A stretch of 33,989 nt of DNA from Chara braunii (Eukaryota; Streptophyta; Charophyceae; Charales; Characeae), in contig BFEA01000009.1 of the NCBI GenBank assembly GCA_003427395.1, positions 4,910,593 through 4,944,581 on the forward strand, read 5' to 3'. The position numbers and the translations under genes are program-made. Position 1 is the first letter of the stretch. Each line of letters opens with the position of its first letter. This document shows positions 9,838 through 19,859 of the stretch, one piece after another. Below the pieces are notes generated by a model. The model was not told the DNA's origin. It did not search any database and worked only from the letters and a program-made list of their open reading frames with translations.

Positions 9838-10275
9838 GTGATTGTCCCCTCGCTGAACTTCCCAGCCGTTATAATATCTCGTGGTGCACCAGGGTTGTGT
9901 GAACTGCAGGTTGCCCCAACCGTGCTTCTACTACAGCAGCAGCTGTACTCCTGCCACAGAGCTCGCTGTGTTTACTGCAGAAGCGGTTGTTGTGCACGCA
10001 GTCCCGCTACGCTATTCTACTGCGCACAGTGGGGCTTCTTTGTGTGCTTAGCATTGCGGGCCAGACGCTGCGCACTGCTGCACACTGCTGTATGCTGCAA
10101 GCATACCGATGTATATTGTCGCGAACAGCTGTTGAATGCTGCTAGCTGGCACAGGCTGTTGTGTAGCAGCGGAGGAGCCAAGGAGAAGTGCTGGAACTCA
10201 GAGGGGTGGGTGAGTGCTGTGATTTGGGAAGTCGGCAGAGGGGGGGGGACTTTGACGGTTGACTTCAGAGGTTGA
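9838..10275 (+). CDS. Cysteine-rich ORF, 145 codons, doubtful
   Basis: The frame starts with ATT, so there is no ATG at its beginning. It would encode about 145 residues with 14 cysteines, including CVYCRSGCC and CC pairs. The cysteines follow from TGC/CTG-rich low-complexity DNA (repeated CTGC words at about 9925-10150) and are not spaced in any zinc-finger or knottin pattern I recognise. No signal peptide is evident, and no related copy or neighbouring gene supports it. It is listed because it is the longest frame in this non-repetitive stretch; most probably it is not a gene. Confidence 0.1.
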   Translation: MIVPSLNFPAVIISRGAPGLCELQVAPTVLLLQQQLYSCHRARCVYCRSGCCARSPATLFYCAQWGFFVCLALRARRCALLHTAVCCKHTDVYCREQLLNAASWHRLLCSSGGAKEKCWNSEGWVSAVIWEVGRGGGTLTVDFRG

Positions 10276-10815
10276 CCAAGCTGCTGCGGTTTTTGGCCAT
10301 CATTGTGGGGCCCTCAGGAGAATCAAGACAACAAGGCACTCTCCCGCGAGTCTGAGAGCACCCCTCTTGGATCTGAGAGTCTCAAACCTATCTCTTTCTG
10401 CCCTTCTCACTCTAAGTCTAGTCTGTTGGTTACGAGAGAAAGGCGGCAGGCGGGATTGCAACCCGTAGGACCGCGTAAAGACTCTGTGGGGAGTCCACCC
10501 ACCGATTGCGGGAGCTCTGCCGGAACGTAGGCGAGGTTCTGGAGGCAGGGAACCATCAGGTATCTCATCTTCGATCTGTATGACCCCATATTACCCATGT
10601 TTGCCTATCCCTCTTTAGTTTGGCTGATGTATGCATGAGGCTGTCCCTATGATTCTTGTTTTTTGTTCCGGCTATAATCAAAATGAATGGAACGAAGGTA
10701 TGAGAGTGAAGCTTAAGTTTCATTTTTACTTCGACTGAAAGCAGACCAAGGGGATGAACTGGGGGAAAGGGGGGAGGAAGGCAGACTGCATGCGTTTGAC
10801 CGGGTCAACCAAGGA

Positions 10816-11431
10816 CTGGGCATGGTTTCTAAGCTGAATGGCCCAGGGCTGTATTTATTTGACTATTTTCTGAAGGGCCAGGCATTGTTTTTAAGTTGAA
10901 TGGCCTGGTTGCTATGTTTATTTTCTGAGGGCGTGCCTGATATGAGAGGGTTTTCTTGTTTCATTCTGAGGGAGGATTTTTGGTCGAAGGCTGAGCATTG
11001 TTTCTAAGTTGAATGGCTTAGCCTGAAAACCACGCACATAAGTACAACCTGAGTATAAAAGGAAGTATCTTACATATATTTGCATGTGAACTGGCAGTTG
11101 GGCATTGTTTCCAAGCCGAATGGCCCAGCGTTAAGCCATATCACTAAGAAGAGAAGGGAAATTACGAACTATAATTGGAAATAGACTGGGCAAGTTGATC
11201 ATTGTTTCCAAGTCGAATGGTTCAGTCCCCTGCCCATATTTGCTTTTTCCTTTTGGGAGCAAAGTCAGAGAACTATTAAACTTTGGATATTAAACAGTTC
11301 AGGGCGGCTAGGCATTGTTTCCACGCCGAATGGTCTAGCCAAATGCCCAAAGAAGAGAAAAGTAGTAGTGCAACCTGTTCGTGTATATCCTAAGGCACGC
11401 TGGACATTGTTTCCAAGCCGAATGGTCTAGC
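10816..11431. repeat. Hairpin array 1: seven dispersed copies of a conserved stem-loop
   Basis: Seven ~31-35 bp units at 10816-10846, 10878-10908, 10989-11023, 11097-11129, 11193-11226, 11306-11340 and 11399-11431. Each has a near-constant core CATTGTTTCCAAGCCGAATGG between arms that pair, with one bulged base on the 3' side. The arms differ between copies but often stay complementary, for example CCAGG/CCTGG, GGCTGAG/CTTAGCC and GGCTAGG/TCTAGCC. After the first 62-bp step the spacing is 93-113 bp. Some spacers also resemble each other (around 11040-11070 and 11365-11390). Neither strand codes. Function unknown. Confidence 0.7.
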
Positions 11432-11720
11432 ATTTGTGTCATATGTAAGTTGGGTATAAGGGTTGACGCATCTAAAGATTCATGAACTATCTTAATGTGA
11501 AGCAACTTGGGATAGTGAGGGTACTTACCTTTGTGGTTTGACTTGCATGTGGTTGAGTGAGATGACTATTTGGTCTAAGTTTCAGCTTGGTAGGTAGTTT
11601 CTTTAGTTGCTCGCCATGTGCTAGAGCCATAGGAGTTAGTTTCAATTCCTGCATTTTCTGAGCAAAGTTTTTTTACTTAGATCGATTTCTGCATTTTCTG
11701 GGATCTTTTATTTATACTTG

Positions 11721-12290
11721 GTCTTGTATAAATCTTGGTGAGCCACTTTCTCTACGGGAAGCGCTGCCGAAATTTCTACAAAACCAAGGAGTTAGTCAAA
11801 CTTTGTCTTCTTCAAGATCCAGTCTTATTGGCTTTTTGACATAGTAAGAATCTGGGCAACCCCCATTTTTAAAGGAAGTGCTGCCCAAATTTTTACTAAT
11901 TCAGGGAGTTAGACAAAATTGGGCCTTGAAGAGTCAAAGTCATTTTAAATTATAAACTTAGCTTTGTATAAATCTTGGAATAGCGCTTTCTCTACGGGAA
12001 GCGCTGCCGAAATTTCTACAAATCTAAGGAGTTTAGTTAACTTTTGTCTTAACATAGATCAAATTTTATGTTTGAGTTCGTAGCTGACTTAGTACAAATC
12101 TGGAAAGTCGTCCTTTCTAAAGGAAGTGCTGCCCAAATTTTTGCTAAATCAGGGAGTTAGACAAATTTTGACTTTCTATAATCCAAAAGTTTGAGTTTTG
12201 GGCTAGTACAAATTCTGGGATGGCACTTTTCCAACGGGAAACGCTACCGAAATTTTCCTAACTTAGAGGAGTTAGATTATATTTCGACAG
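11721..12290. repeat. Hairpin array 2: five tandem units of two alternating types
   Basis: Five units with a ~115-124 bp period contain the core GGAAG(C/T)GCTGCC(G/C)AAATTT at about 11756, 11874, 11996, 12121 and a diverged form near 12236. Units 1, 3 and 5 carry ACGGGAA before the core and CGAAATT after it; units 2 and 4 carry TAAAGGAAG and CCAAATTT, so two subtypes alternate. Flanking segments can pair around each core, for example CTTGGT/ACCAAG (unit 1) and CTTGGA/TCTAAG (unit 3). Unit 3 has an inner AGCGCTTTC/GGGAAGCGCT hairpin. No ORF is conserved across units. Function unknown. Confidence 0.7.
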
Positions 12291-13286
12291 GTGGCGATTT
12301 CCTGAGATCCACTCTGTGTAGGGGAGATTATGCCAGGGTCTACCCTTGCTTTGGACACTGCTTAGCGGTAGATTCGAGCTTAGTTGAATAGGGTGATTTG
12401 AGTGAGATCGTGATATGAAGATTATTCTCCATGAACTTATAGGCTTAGCTTGGGGATTGGCCTGTTTTGTGTTACATGTCTTCTTGAACGAGTCGATTCA
12501 AGATTTGGGGCTAGATTCAGCTTTGATCCTACAAGGATCACCTTCTGTTATCACTGATAACAGGTCGGTTGCCGATTCGTCGGTTTATGACTCAATTCCA
12601 ACTCACGCTCAATACTCAACCTAAAGGGCTTTAGCCTTGGCGATTTTATTGTTTTTTTGAGGTTTCACCCGGACTTTTATTGAATGGTCATTTAACAAAG
12701 GTACTGAGTATTTAATTACGGTTGGTTGGACAGGAGGCTGGACCTTGCATGGCCAAAGCGAGGGGTATGAGTACAAAGAGTGGTTGGGGTTGACTCCGTG
12801 TAGTGCGTGGACTTTGTTGGACTTTTGATGTAATTGCAGGTATGTTCTGTGGTTCGGAATTTGGATTTGACTATCTGCGATCACAAATATATATATGGTT
12901 GTGAGGAGCCCCACTGTGATTGTGAGAAGTGATCATCACATACTTATCCCCATTATATATATATATATATATATAAATATGCGTATCTATGTCGGGAATC
13001 CACATGGCCTGAGGGGCCCGCGTATTAAGGGTAAAAGTAGCGGTTGGGGTTAAGAAAAGAGAGGGTAAACCCCTTCTTTCTGATTGTATGCTTCTTAATA
13101 AATTCCCAGTCGGACGTTGGTCCTGGGCCGGGATTCAAGGTCCTTGTCCAGGACATTCCAAGCCCTAAGCTCTGCATGGAAGGAGTTTTCCCCCGCGCAG
13201 AGCCTATTTGCCTTGCCTGCCGAGACACTCATGCCGAAGGCCTGAGGTCTCGCGGCGGCCGCACGGCTATTCCTTCAGTCGTGCAA
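12291..13286. other. Non-coding stretch with small hairpin and AT microsatellite
   Basis: No recognisable gene. Contains a perfect stem-loop CTGTTATC/GATAACAG with a 3-nt loop (12545-12563) and an AT dinucleotide run (about 12953-12976). Short ORFs at 12191-12624 and 12621-12914 have no family features. Confidence 0.55.
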
Positions 13287-13371
13287 TATCGTGAGGGAGT
13301 AGACCCTCACGATACTTGGAGTCTGACACTTGAGTGTCATAAGCGGTACTCGGATCCATGAGGGACCGCTT
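13287..13371. promoter_or_regulatory. Cluster of three perfect stem-loops
   Basis: TATCGTGAGGG/CCCTCACGATA (13287-13297 with 13304-13314, 11 bp, 6-nt loop); GACACT/AGTGTC (13325-13338, 2-nt loop); AAGCGGT 13341-13347 with ACCGCTT 13365-13371 (7 bp). All three lie within 85 bp, about 700 bp upstream of the element D primer site, so they may belong to its 5' LTR. Role unknown. Confidence 0.6.
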
Positions 13372-14028
13372 GGTCATGGGCACTACATAGTACGCCATCA
13401 TTGCGACTGCTTGCGTACGCTTCCATTGCGAGTCGATATGAATAGGCCCTGCGACCGCGCGATTTTATACTAAGTCTCGCGCGCAAACGCCTATCTGATT
13501 CCCGCATCGGATAGTTATGGGATGGCTACTAAGGGACTAGTAGTGTTGTCGCGTTGTTTGTGTTGTGTCGTTTCGTGCGTATGTTGTGTGTGTGTTTTAT
13601 TGTTATGTTCTTTAAAGTGGTATACGCGTGGCGTGTGGGATGCGTCCTAGTCGACCGGCGACGAGTCGCGCTTGGGACCTCAACCCCCGCAGGTGTCGGT
13701 TCGCTTGCGGGTTCGGTAGAGGCGTAGTACCGGGCGTACCCCCTATGCTACAGCGAACGAGAAACGCCCTCGGCTGGTCCACCTCTGCGATTGCATATGA
13801 TCAACCTTCGTATTGTGGACTGGTAGCTCGACAGGGATACGCTAACCGAAGGGAGGTGACAACTCCCGTAAGGTGGAGGTAAGTCGTGCCTCGCGTAAGC
13901 CCTATCCTGTCGTAGGGGCTCGCGAGAGGTATGGCTGGCGCACTCGGTCGGAGCGGCTTGCGGAAGCTCCATGTATGTGTTTGCGACGAGGATTAATTCC
14001 AACTCCTGTGTGACGCGGCCGGGAGGGT

Positions 14029-14070
14029 CCCGCTCTGCCCTTGTGCGGTGCCGGATCGATGCGCTCGACA
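14029..14070 (+). repeat. 3' end of element D 5' LTR
   Basis: Matched by 17804-17845 over 42 bp with one difference; ends CGCTCGACA, two bases before the PBS. The LTR extends left for an undetermined distance, possibly several hundred bp (GT-rich DNA at 13540-13620 and the hairpin cluster at 13287-13371 may be part of it). Confidence 0.82.
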
Positions 14071-14072
14071 GG

Positions 14073-14090
14073 TGGCGCCGTTGCCGGGGA
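14073..14090 (+). other. Primer-binding site, tRNA-Asp type (element D)
   Basis: TGGCGCCGTTGCCGGGGA is an 18-nt perfect complement of the 3' end of plant tRNA-Asp (ending CCCCGGCAACGGCGCCA). It sits two bases after the LTR end. It would prime minus-strand cDNA, and it separates this family from the initiator-Met primed family of element A. Confidence 0.93.
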
Positions 14091-14399
14091 TAACGATTGC
14101 CTACCGTTGTCCCTGGTGGAACGACATCCGGGTAATAGAGTAAGGGGAAATCAGGCATGTGTGGGAAAAATCTGAATAAGCCTATAAGAGGGAATGTATG
14201 AGGCTTTGTATGGCTGTTTGGGTGATTGAGATGATTATGCGGGAAGGCTCAATGAAAAGAGTAGGGTCAGCTAAGTTGGGAATGCTTAGGGGCTAAGTGG
14301 TTACTTCACTTGGATTGTGATGGGGTAAGAGGCTGAGTGAAGTTTTGGTTCTTACCTTTTCTTATAACAGGGAAGTTAAGCGAAAGAAAGACGGCCAGA

Positions 14400-15815
14400 A
14401 TGTCGGGAGGTATAGGCGATAGTTCGGGAAAAACACTGACCCTCGATGATTTCATCAAGGCGTTGGACAGACGAGAAAGGATGCCAAGCAATGCCCTGAA
14501 AGTCGACACATTCCACTTCAAAGGAGAACGAGTGTCCGACTGGCTGGACTTGGTGGACCAAGCGCTGGTGGGATTAGCAGACACAGTAAAATTCCAGCGA
14601 ATTATGAAATATGTACTTCATGGGCACCATCAGGAGGTGCAGAAAGTGGTCAACGACGCCAATGGTAATTGGGCCAGGTTTAGAGAAGGGATGCAAAGGA
14701 AGTACAGGCTAGGTGATGGTCTGCTAAGCACGACAGACTTGAGGCTATGAACAAGGACGACTTCACCACTATCGGGGCATTTGTGCAGGAATTCAAGAAA
14801 AGGGCAAGGAAAGTGCATGGAATGTCAGAAGAGGCGCAGTGCGCTATCTCCTGGGGTTGCTCACCGCATCGGAGGCATCATAGCTGACGAGCCATGGGGG
14901 AGGAAGCGCGAAGCTCACCTGGGCTACCATCGACAAAGGGGTGGCCTAGACCAAGTGGAGCAGCACTAGGTGCATTTACAAAGGCAGAAGAGGAAGGAAA
15001 GGGATGCCACAGCGTCTGGGACCCCAGGAGCGAAAAAGATTGTCACCGACGTACTAGCAGAATTAGACGCAGTGATACAGAGAAAGGTGGTGACGGCAGT
15101 CCAGGGGAAAGCAAAGGAGGCCTTGGTAGAGGAAGCTGTCCAAAAAGGATGGGAAGAAGAGGAGCCAGTACCCCAACACCTCTCGAAGACGAAGTGTAAG
15201 CAACTCAACATAGCGCACGGAGGACAAGGCTCTGGGAAGGGGCAGGTGCCCCAAGCACTGGTAGCCGCGCCCCCGAGTGTGTCGACCCCTTCAAGTAGTG
15301 AGAGCCCTTCGCAAGCACCGGTGCCGCCATTCGGGCAGTGGCCATGGCACATATTCAATACATATGTGCCTTGGGGAAGCCCGGCCCCACTTGGACAGGT
15401 GGTGCCATACGCTGGGCCCCAAACAAGTATGCCGCCTCCAAGCTACCCCCCCGCTCAGGCTCAACACACAGCGCCACCTCCGCCACCAGCACAAAGTTCA
15501 TAGGGTAGTGTGGCGGCTGGAGGTAATCAAGGCCAAGGGAATCAAGGAAATGGAGGGAGAGGCGGTGGGAGGGGACGCGACAGGAATGGTGGTAGCCGAG
15601 GTTGTCAATGGGATAATCAAGGTTACCAGGGCCAAGGGAATCAAGGTAACCAAGGTAGTCAAGGGAGCCAGGGAAGTGGAAGAACCCGTTTTGATTGGAG
15701 AACCGCCATATGTCAGCATTGTGACAAGCAAGGTCACACCATTTGGTTCTGCAATACAAGGCGGGAAGATGAGAGACTGAGGCTGATCTATTCTAACATG
15801 GATGGAGACATATAT
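14400..15815 (+). pseudogene. Element D gag with zinc knuckle (interrupted)
   Basis: The ATG at 14400 opens MSGGIGDSSGKTLTLDDF; the longer frame from 14337 uses a GTG and is less likely. The N-terminal capsid-like part contains KVDTFHFKGERVSDWLDL, resembling gag-like regions of plant retroelements. A frameshift near 14740 and in-frame stops near 14920, 14960 and 15501-15503 break it. Downstream come a Pro-rich stretch (about 15380-15500), a Gly/Gln-rich RNA-binding-like stretch with NQGNQGSQG repeats (15510-15690) and an intact CX2CX4HX4C knuckle (15711-15752). Gag would form the particle and package RNA. A 31-bp tandem duplication at its end shifts the frame before the protease. Confidence 0.82.
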
Positions 15816-15846
15816 GATCTATTCTAGCATGGATGGAGACATATAT
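15785..15846 (+). repeat. 31-bp tandem duplication in element D
   Basis: 15785-15815 and 15816-15846 are direct copies differing at one base (AAC/AGC). Being one more than a multiple of three, the extra copy shifts the reading frame from gag frame 0 to frame 1. Confidence 0.95.
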
Positions 15847-17650
15847 GACCAGTTCAGAGAATATATCGGCAGAAAGGTCCCTAGCAGAGTAAGGGCGGAG
15901 GCCCAACGGAGAGTGGTGGCACGACAAGCTCCTCCTGTCACGTTCCCGTTGTGGCAGGAGAGAGAGGACCCACCAATTAGAGTAGAAGAGGTGGGGAGTG
16001 ATGAGGAAGTGACCCAGAGGCTCCGGGCAGGGGTTATAAGAGAAAAACCCATAATCATCGAGTCAGAGGACGAGAGCGAGGAGGAAAGGGTAGAACCCGC
16101 GTCGGTCCTACTGGGGAAGATGGAAGAGCTGCTGGACAAAGTGGGGAGATACCAACGGAAGTTGGTAGGTTTCTGCGACGAAGTGAAAGAGTGGAGGGCG
16201 AATCTCCCCAAGGTCTTCCTCTATGGTTCTGGCCCAGAGTCCATGCCAGGACGACCTGGAGTGGCCACCGTGGGGTCATGCCCTCGGTCAGGAATGATGA
16301 CTAGGCCTCCTACACCGCAAGGAAGGCTGGCGCAGGCAGCCCGTACTCGAGGTCAAGGTAAGGCCAGTGCGAGTCAAGGGCCTCCTCAAAAGGGACCTGA
16401 GCCAGAAAAAAGGAAGGAAACGGTGGAAGTGGAGGATGACGACGAGGATGAGGAAGAGGATGAGAGGTTGCGTCAAGAAGAAGATCAAAGGGCGGAGCAA
16501 AGGGCCAGGAAGAGGGAAAGTCGGGAGGAAGCTGAACCGGTCCTGCGCGATGTACCGCCCAAGAAAAAGAAGTATGCAGTCCGGTTAGAGGAAGGGTTTG
16601 ATGTGGAGAGGGTGATCGACAGGCTGCTTGGAGGCCATAATGATCTTATGACCCTCAAGGAGATCCTGGCGTCCGCCCCAAGGCTCCGCAATGAGCTGAA
16701 AGGTAGACTGTCGAGGCGGTTGGTACCGAATGTCCACCTCAGTGTGATTCTGCCAAAGGAGATGGAATGGGCAGAACCAGGAACGAAGATGGACTGGAAG
16801 TGTGTGGCATGCGGTATGGTGGACCTAGTAGTAAGAGGTTCCAAGTGCGCAACAATGGTGGATACGGGGGCCGAGATGAATATTATCCGAGAAGCTGACG
16901 CCATCAGGTTTGGGTTGGAAATAGACCGCTCGGATTGCGGCATTCTGCATGGGGCCAACAACAAGGCTGTGTTTTGCGGGACCGCCTCGAATGTACTGCT
17001 GGAGATTGGAAGGGTAAAGGCAAGAGCTTGCTTCTTCATAATGCCAGACGTGGACCATGGCATTCTCCTAGGGAGATCCTTTTTGTGCAGGACAGAGACC
17101 CTAATGTACAACAAGCATGACGGGTCGCTAATCCTGATCTTATGTGATCCAGCGTGCGGAAATTATGAGGTAATTACCTGCCGGAACACTGAACCAATAA
17201 GCATAAGGAACAGGCCCAATCCTGGCTCTTTCACCATTGAGGAGTCTGAAGATGAGCATCACAGACTTATGGCAGAACCTGAGGAAGAGGTAAGAGGAGA
17301 GGCGTTTTCACTCAGCTTGTTTGACGTGAATAAGGCCATGGACATAGTAGCTTATGGCAGAACCTGAGGAAGAGGTAAGAGGAGAGGCGTTTTCACTCAG
17401 CTTGTCTGACGTGAATAAGGCCATGGACATAGTAGCTACGCATGAGATGGCGGACCCGGACCCCATTCAGGCGTTGAGGGAACAAGTCCTGGAGTATCCC
17501 CAGGTAGGGGAGATGGAGTTGGTTTATCGGCTTCCAATGGGGAGACAGGATCCTGCTATGGCACAGACACAGGCGCGAGCAGCAAGTCAACCTTTTTTAG
17601 GGGACGGATCAAGCAGGGTTCCCAAAGGCGGTACAAAACGATAGATAAAA
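15802..17650 (+). pseudogene. Element D gag tail and aspartic protease (frameshifted)
   Basis: A 521-codon frame (15802-17367) carries a long acidic/basic, probably disordered or coiled region (EDDDEDEEEDERLRQEEDQR at about 16429-16490) and then a retropepsin domain: CATMVDTGAEMNII (DTGA at 16861-16872), FCGTASNVLLEIG and the second conserved element GILLGRSFL. DTGA is intact, so the protease site looks chemically competent. The ATG at 15802 lies inside the 31-bp duplication and is not a true start; without the duplications, gag and protease share one frame. The 85-bp duplication moves the last part (17354-17644) to another frame. The sequence leads toward an RT that is deleted. Confidence 0.85.
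17266..17435 (+). repeat. 85-bp tandem duplication in element D
   Basis: 17266-17350 and 17351-17435 are direct copies with one visible T/C difference (TTGTTTGAC versus TTGTCTGAC). The added 85 bp is again one more than a multiple of three and breaks the frame downstream of the protease. Confidence 0.95.
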
Positions 17651-17803
17651 AGTGCCGCCCGGTTCCCGTTCTCATTACCGAAGATGAAGAGGTATACTAT
17701 GAACGGGAACGAGCTTGATACGACAGATGAAAGAGAGCGCCTTTGTGGGGCCATGCAGTATCGACGAGGAGAAGGAGGGGAAGCTGATAGTGGGAGAGCC
17801 TGA

Positions 17804-17845
17804 CCCGCTCTGCCCTTGTGCGGTGCCGGACCGATGCGCTCGACA
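17804..17845 (+). repeat. 42-bp remnant of element D 3' LTR
   Basis: Copy of 14029-14070 with one T/C difference, directly fused to coding sequence at about 17803. Followed by GCGGA, which would be a 5-bp target duplication if the other copy could be found upstream; I could not find a convincing one. Confidence 0.85.
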
Positions 17846-18250
17846 GCGGACTAGGTAAATCCAACTAGATAACGGAGTAGAGTAGACAAATATGTACACG
17901 CTACACATACATCTTCAATTAATTCCAGCGGGTACATGCGATTACCAGGAACCCGCCCCAAAGGTTGGGTTAAGCAGATTGACATTAGCGTCAACTTGAA
18001 AACTTCAGCTGGCACAACCCTTGTATGCGCACTGCGCAGTACACTGATAAGTTGCCTCACTGCCCATACACCAAGCATGACAAGACCCTGAGACCACAAG
18101 TCAGGAGGAATGATTTTGGGAACTCACTTGGAAAAGGGGCTTACACGAGAGCACAAAGCACTTCCCAATTACGATCCACTCATCTAGTCAGTGGGGCCCT
18201 TACTCCCGTACCCCATTCTGATCTTCGCACCAACAAAAACTCTCATAAAT

Positions 18251-18331
<81 letters not shown>

Positions 18332-19831
18332 CGAAGACAAGAGTTCCGATCACCCCTCCCGTCTATTCTTAGCATGGCATGATTGGGTTACTCAGGTCAC
18401 CTACAGTTTAAACCACCTGGGTAGAACCAATCAGTCACTGTCGAAAAGGAATTTAGTGAGGAGGTAGGCAATTCTTTTCAATATTGTCCCCTTCCTCCCC
18501 ATCAACCAGAAAGGACGAAGTCACATGGGTATTCCCTTTATGATAGGTCCTTCCCTTTTGTCCCACCAAAAATATGAGCGTACAAATGGTAAAGCATTAT
18601 TGAGCTGGGACTCTATCCGTTCGGTTTGAAACTTGCGAAGGTACTCATTTGATCTGACTAAGGCATATTCTAATGATGCATCACACCAACGAAAAGATGC
18701 ATAGTCGCCACTAATGACTTTGTTTCCCAGGGGGCAAGTGTTGATGCTTTTGAATGATTTCGCCAAGACTGAACGGAGTGACTGTAGTCACCTTCACAAC
18801 TAGGTAGATAGAATCATAATCTTCATACAAAATTCTCGTTAAATTGAGTGATGGAATCAGTAACAATCAACCCCAATTAAGCACAGGTAAGACAAGCGCA
18901 AGATAAATGAGCAATAGCGAATTCCAAAAATCAAACAGCATCATACACATGAGTCCAGATAGTCGTGATCTCGAACCAAACGCAGAATTGCAACACGAGC
19001 TCCCACCAAATAAGAGCACAGCACAAGCTCACAATTGACAATGTTTGAATAGTCTCATCATCATCAACGACGAACCAATGTCGAACCTCTTATCTGGCGC
19101 TCGGCGCCCAGACTACAGATGGCAGATCCTATCTAGCCTACTATCTACAATGTCGCATGATGACATCAACAGTTTCCCCCAGGTACGAACAGTTCCCGGC
19201 CAATGCCGTCCGTCTCTCGCTTCGCTCACAACCTCGATCCCCCACTCACAGAATGCCACGTGCACCCAAAGACCACCATGCGCCCATCCAGTGTACAATA
19301 GCGCATGCAGCTTGGCTATGGCTGCGCGCTGCCCAACCCTGCTCGCACGTCAGAGCGTGGGCACCAGCCAGCAAATAGCGCAGTAGCGCTTGCACAGCAT
19401 GCGGCCAGTGCCCCAATTGAAAATGGGAGGCAGGCCCTTTCATTAAATGGGAGTGGCCTGCCTTCTGCTGCGGCGGCCTGTCTGCGCTAGTCCTCACCCG
19501 GAAGCTTCCGGTAGGCCCGAGTGGATGCGTCCAGAAGAGGCCCAGGGCCTGAGTTAGTTGCCCGTACCCAACTGCCCACGGCCTGTGTTTGGTCCCCGTC
19601 TGAATCTGGCCCACGACGCACTTCAGATACATTTGCAAATTGGAGCCTGGGCCTGGTCGCTCGTAACCAACTGACGTCGTGCAACTGTCTGGACCACCAG
19701 TAATGCAGGGAGGCCTGAAATGGGGGTCAGTAGGCCAAGTCGAGCCTACCTTCACTTAGGGCGGCCGACGACACTGCAACCAGGGCCTCCAAGAGGCTCA
19801 TCGGGGCTTAGCCTCGCATTCCCTCCTCCAT
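17846..19831. other. Unrecognised stretch, may include element C 3' LTR
   Basis: No gene recognised. Contains a compound microsatellite (18254-18328) and a perfect 9-bp inverted pair AGGCAGGCC (19428-19436)/GGCCTGCCT (19455-19463). Element C runs on the minus strand and ends near 19860, so its 3' LTR should lie here. The pyrimidine run TTCCCTCCTCC (19821-19831) after CCTCGCA is a candidate polypurine tract and LTR edge, but no second LTR confirms it. Confidence 0.45.
18254..18328. repeat. Compound (CA)n(TA)n microsatellite
   Basis: A CA dinucleotide run (18254-18290) passes directly into an AT run (18291-18328). It explains the poly-(TH) and poly-(YI) ORFs read through it, which are not genes. 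Confidence 0.97.
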
Positions 19832-19859
19832 ACTTCGAAAGTCCTCTGAAAAGTTCAAT

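Larger units (their letters stand above)
7363..10780. other. Non-coding stretch, no gene recognised
   Basis: No ORF here has a recognisable domain. Visible items: a perfect 9-bp inverted pair CGCTTCGTG (7931-7939)/CACGAAGCG (7959-7967); a purine-rich segment around 8200-8480; a 23-G run (9549-9571); a second G-rich run (about 10230-10240); and TGC/CTG-rich DNA at 9900-10170 holding an ORF described separately. A host gene exon cannot be excluded but nothing supports one. Confidence 0.5.
14029..17845 (+). mobile_element. Element D: pol-deleted LTR retrotransposon (gag plus protease)
   Basis: The end of a 5' LTR (defined to 14070), a tRNA-Asp primer site, gag, zinc knuckle and aspartic protease run on the plus strand. 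Coding sequence continues to about 17803, where it joins a 42-bp copy of the LTR 3' end (17804-17845 matching 14029-14070 with one T/C difference). RT, RNase H, integrase and the rest of the 3' LTR are therefore deleted. Two tandem duplications and several stops interrupt the frame. The 5' LTR start cannot be set because no second full LTR exists here. The element is unrelated in gag sequence to A, B and C. Confidence 0.85.

Noticed and set aside
10816-12290. CRISPR-like or miRNA cluster reading of the hairpin arrays
   Set aside because: Units are degenerate, spacers are not uniform and partly resemble each other, and the context is eukaryotic. miRNA precursors would need longer stems than the ~10-12 bp seen.
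8596-14070. GCGGA-TG near 8592-8598 as the left target duplication and LTR start of element D (matching GCGGA at 17846)
   Set aside because: It would make a 5.5-kb LTR and the start does not mirror the CGACA end; a 5-bp match over this distance is expected by chance.
16429-16500. Acidic run as a separate nuclear protein
   Set aside because: It is continuous with the element D gag-protease frame and flanked by its zinc knuckle and DTGA motif.
18184-18382. Short ORFs rich in TH, YI and CV repeats
   Set aside because: They are direct translations of the CA/TA microsatellite on both strands.
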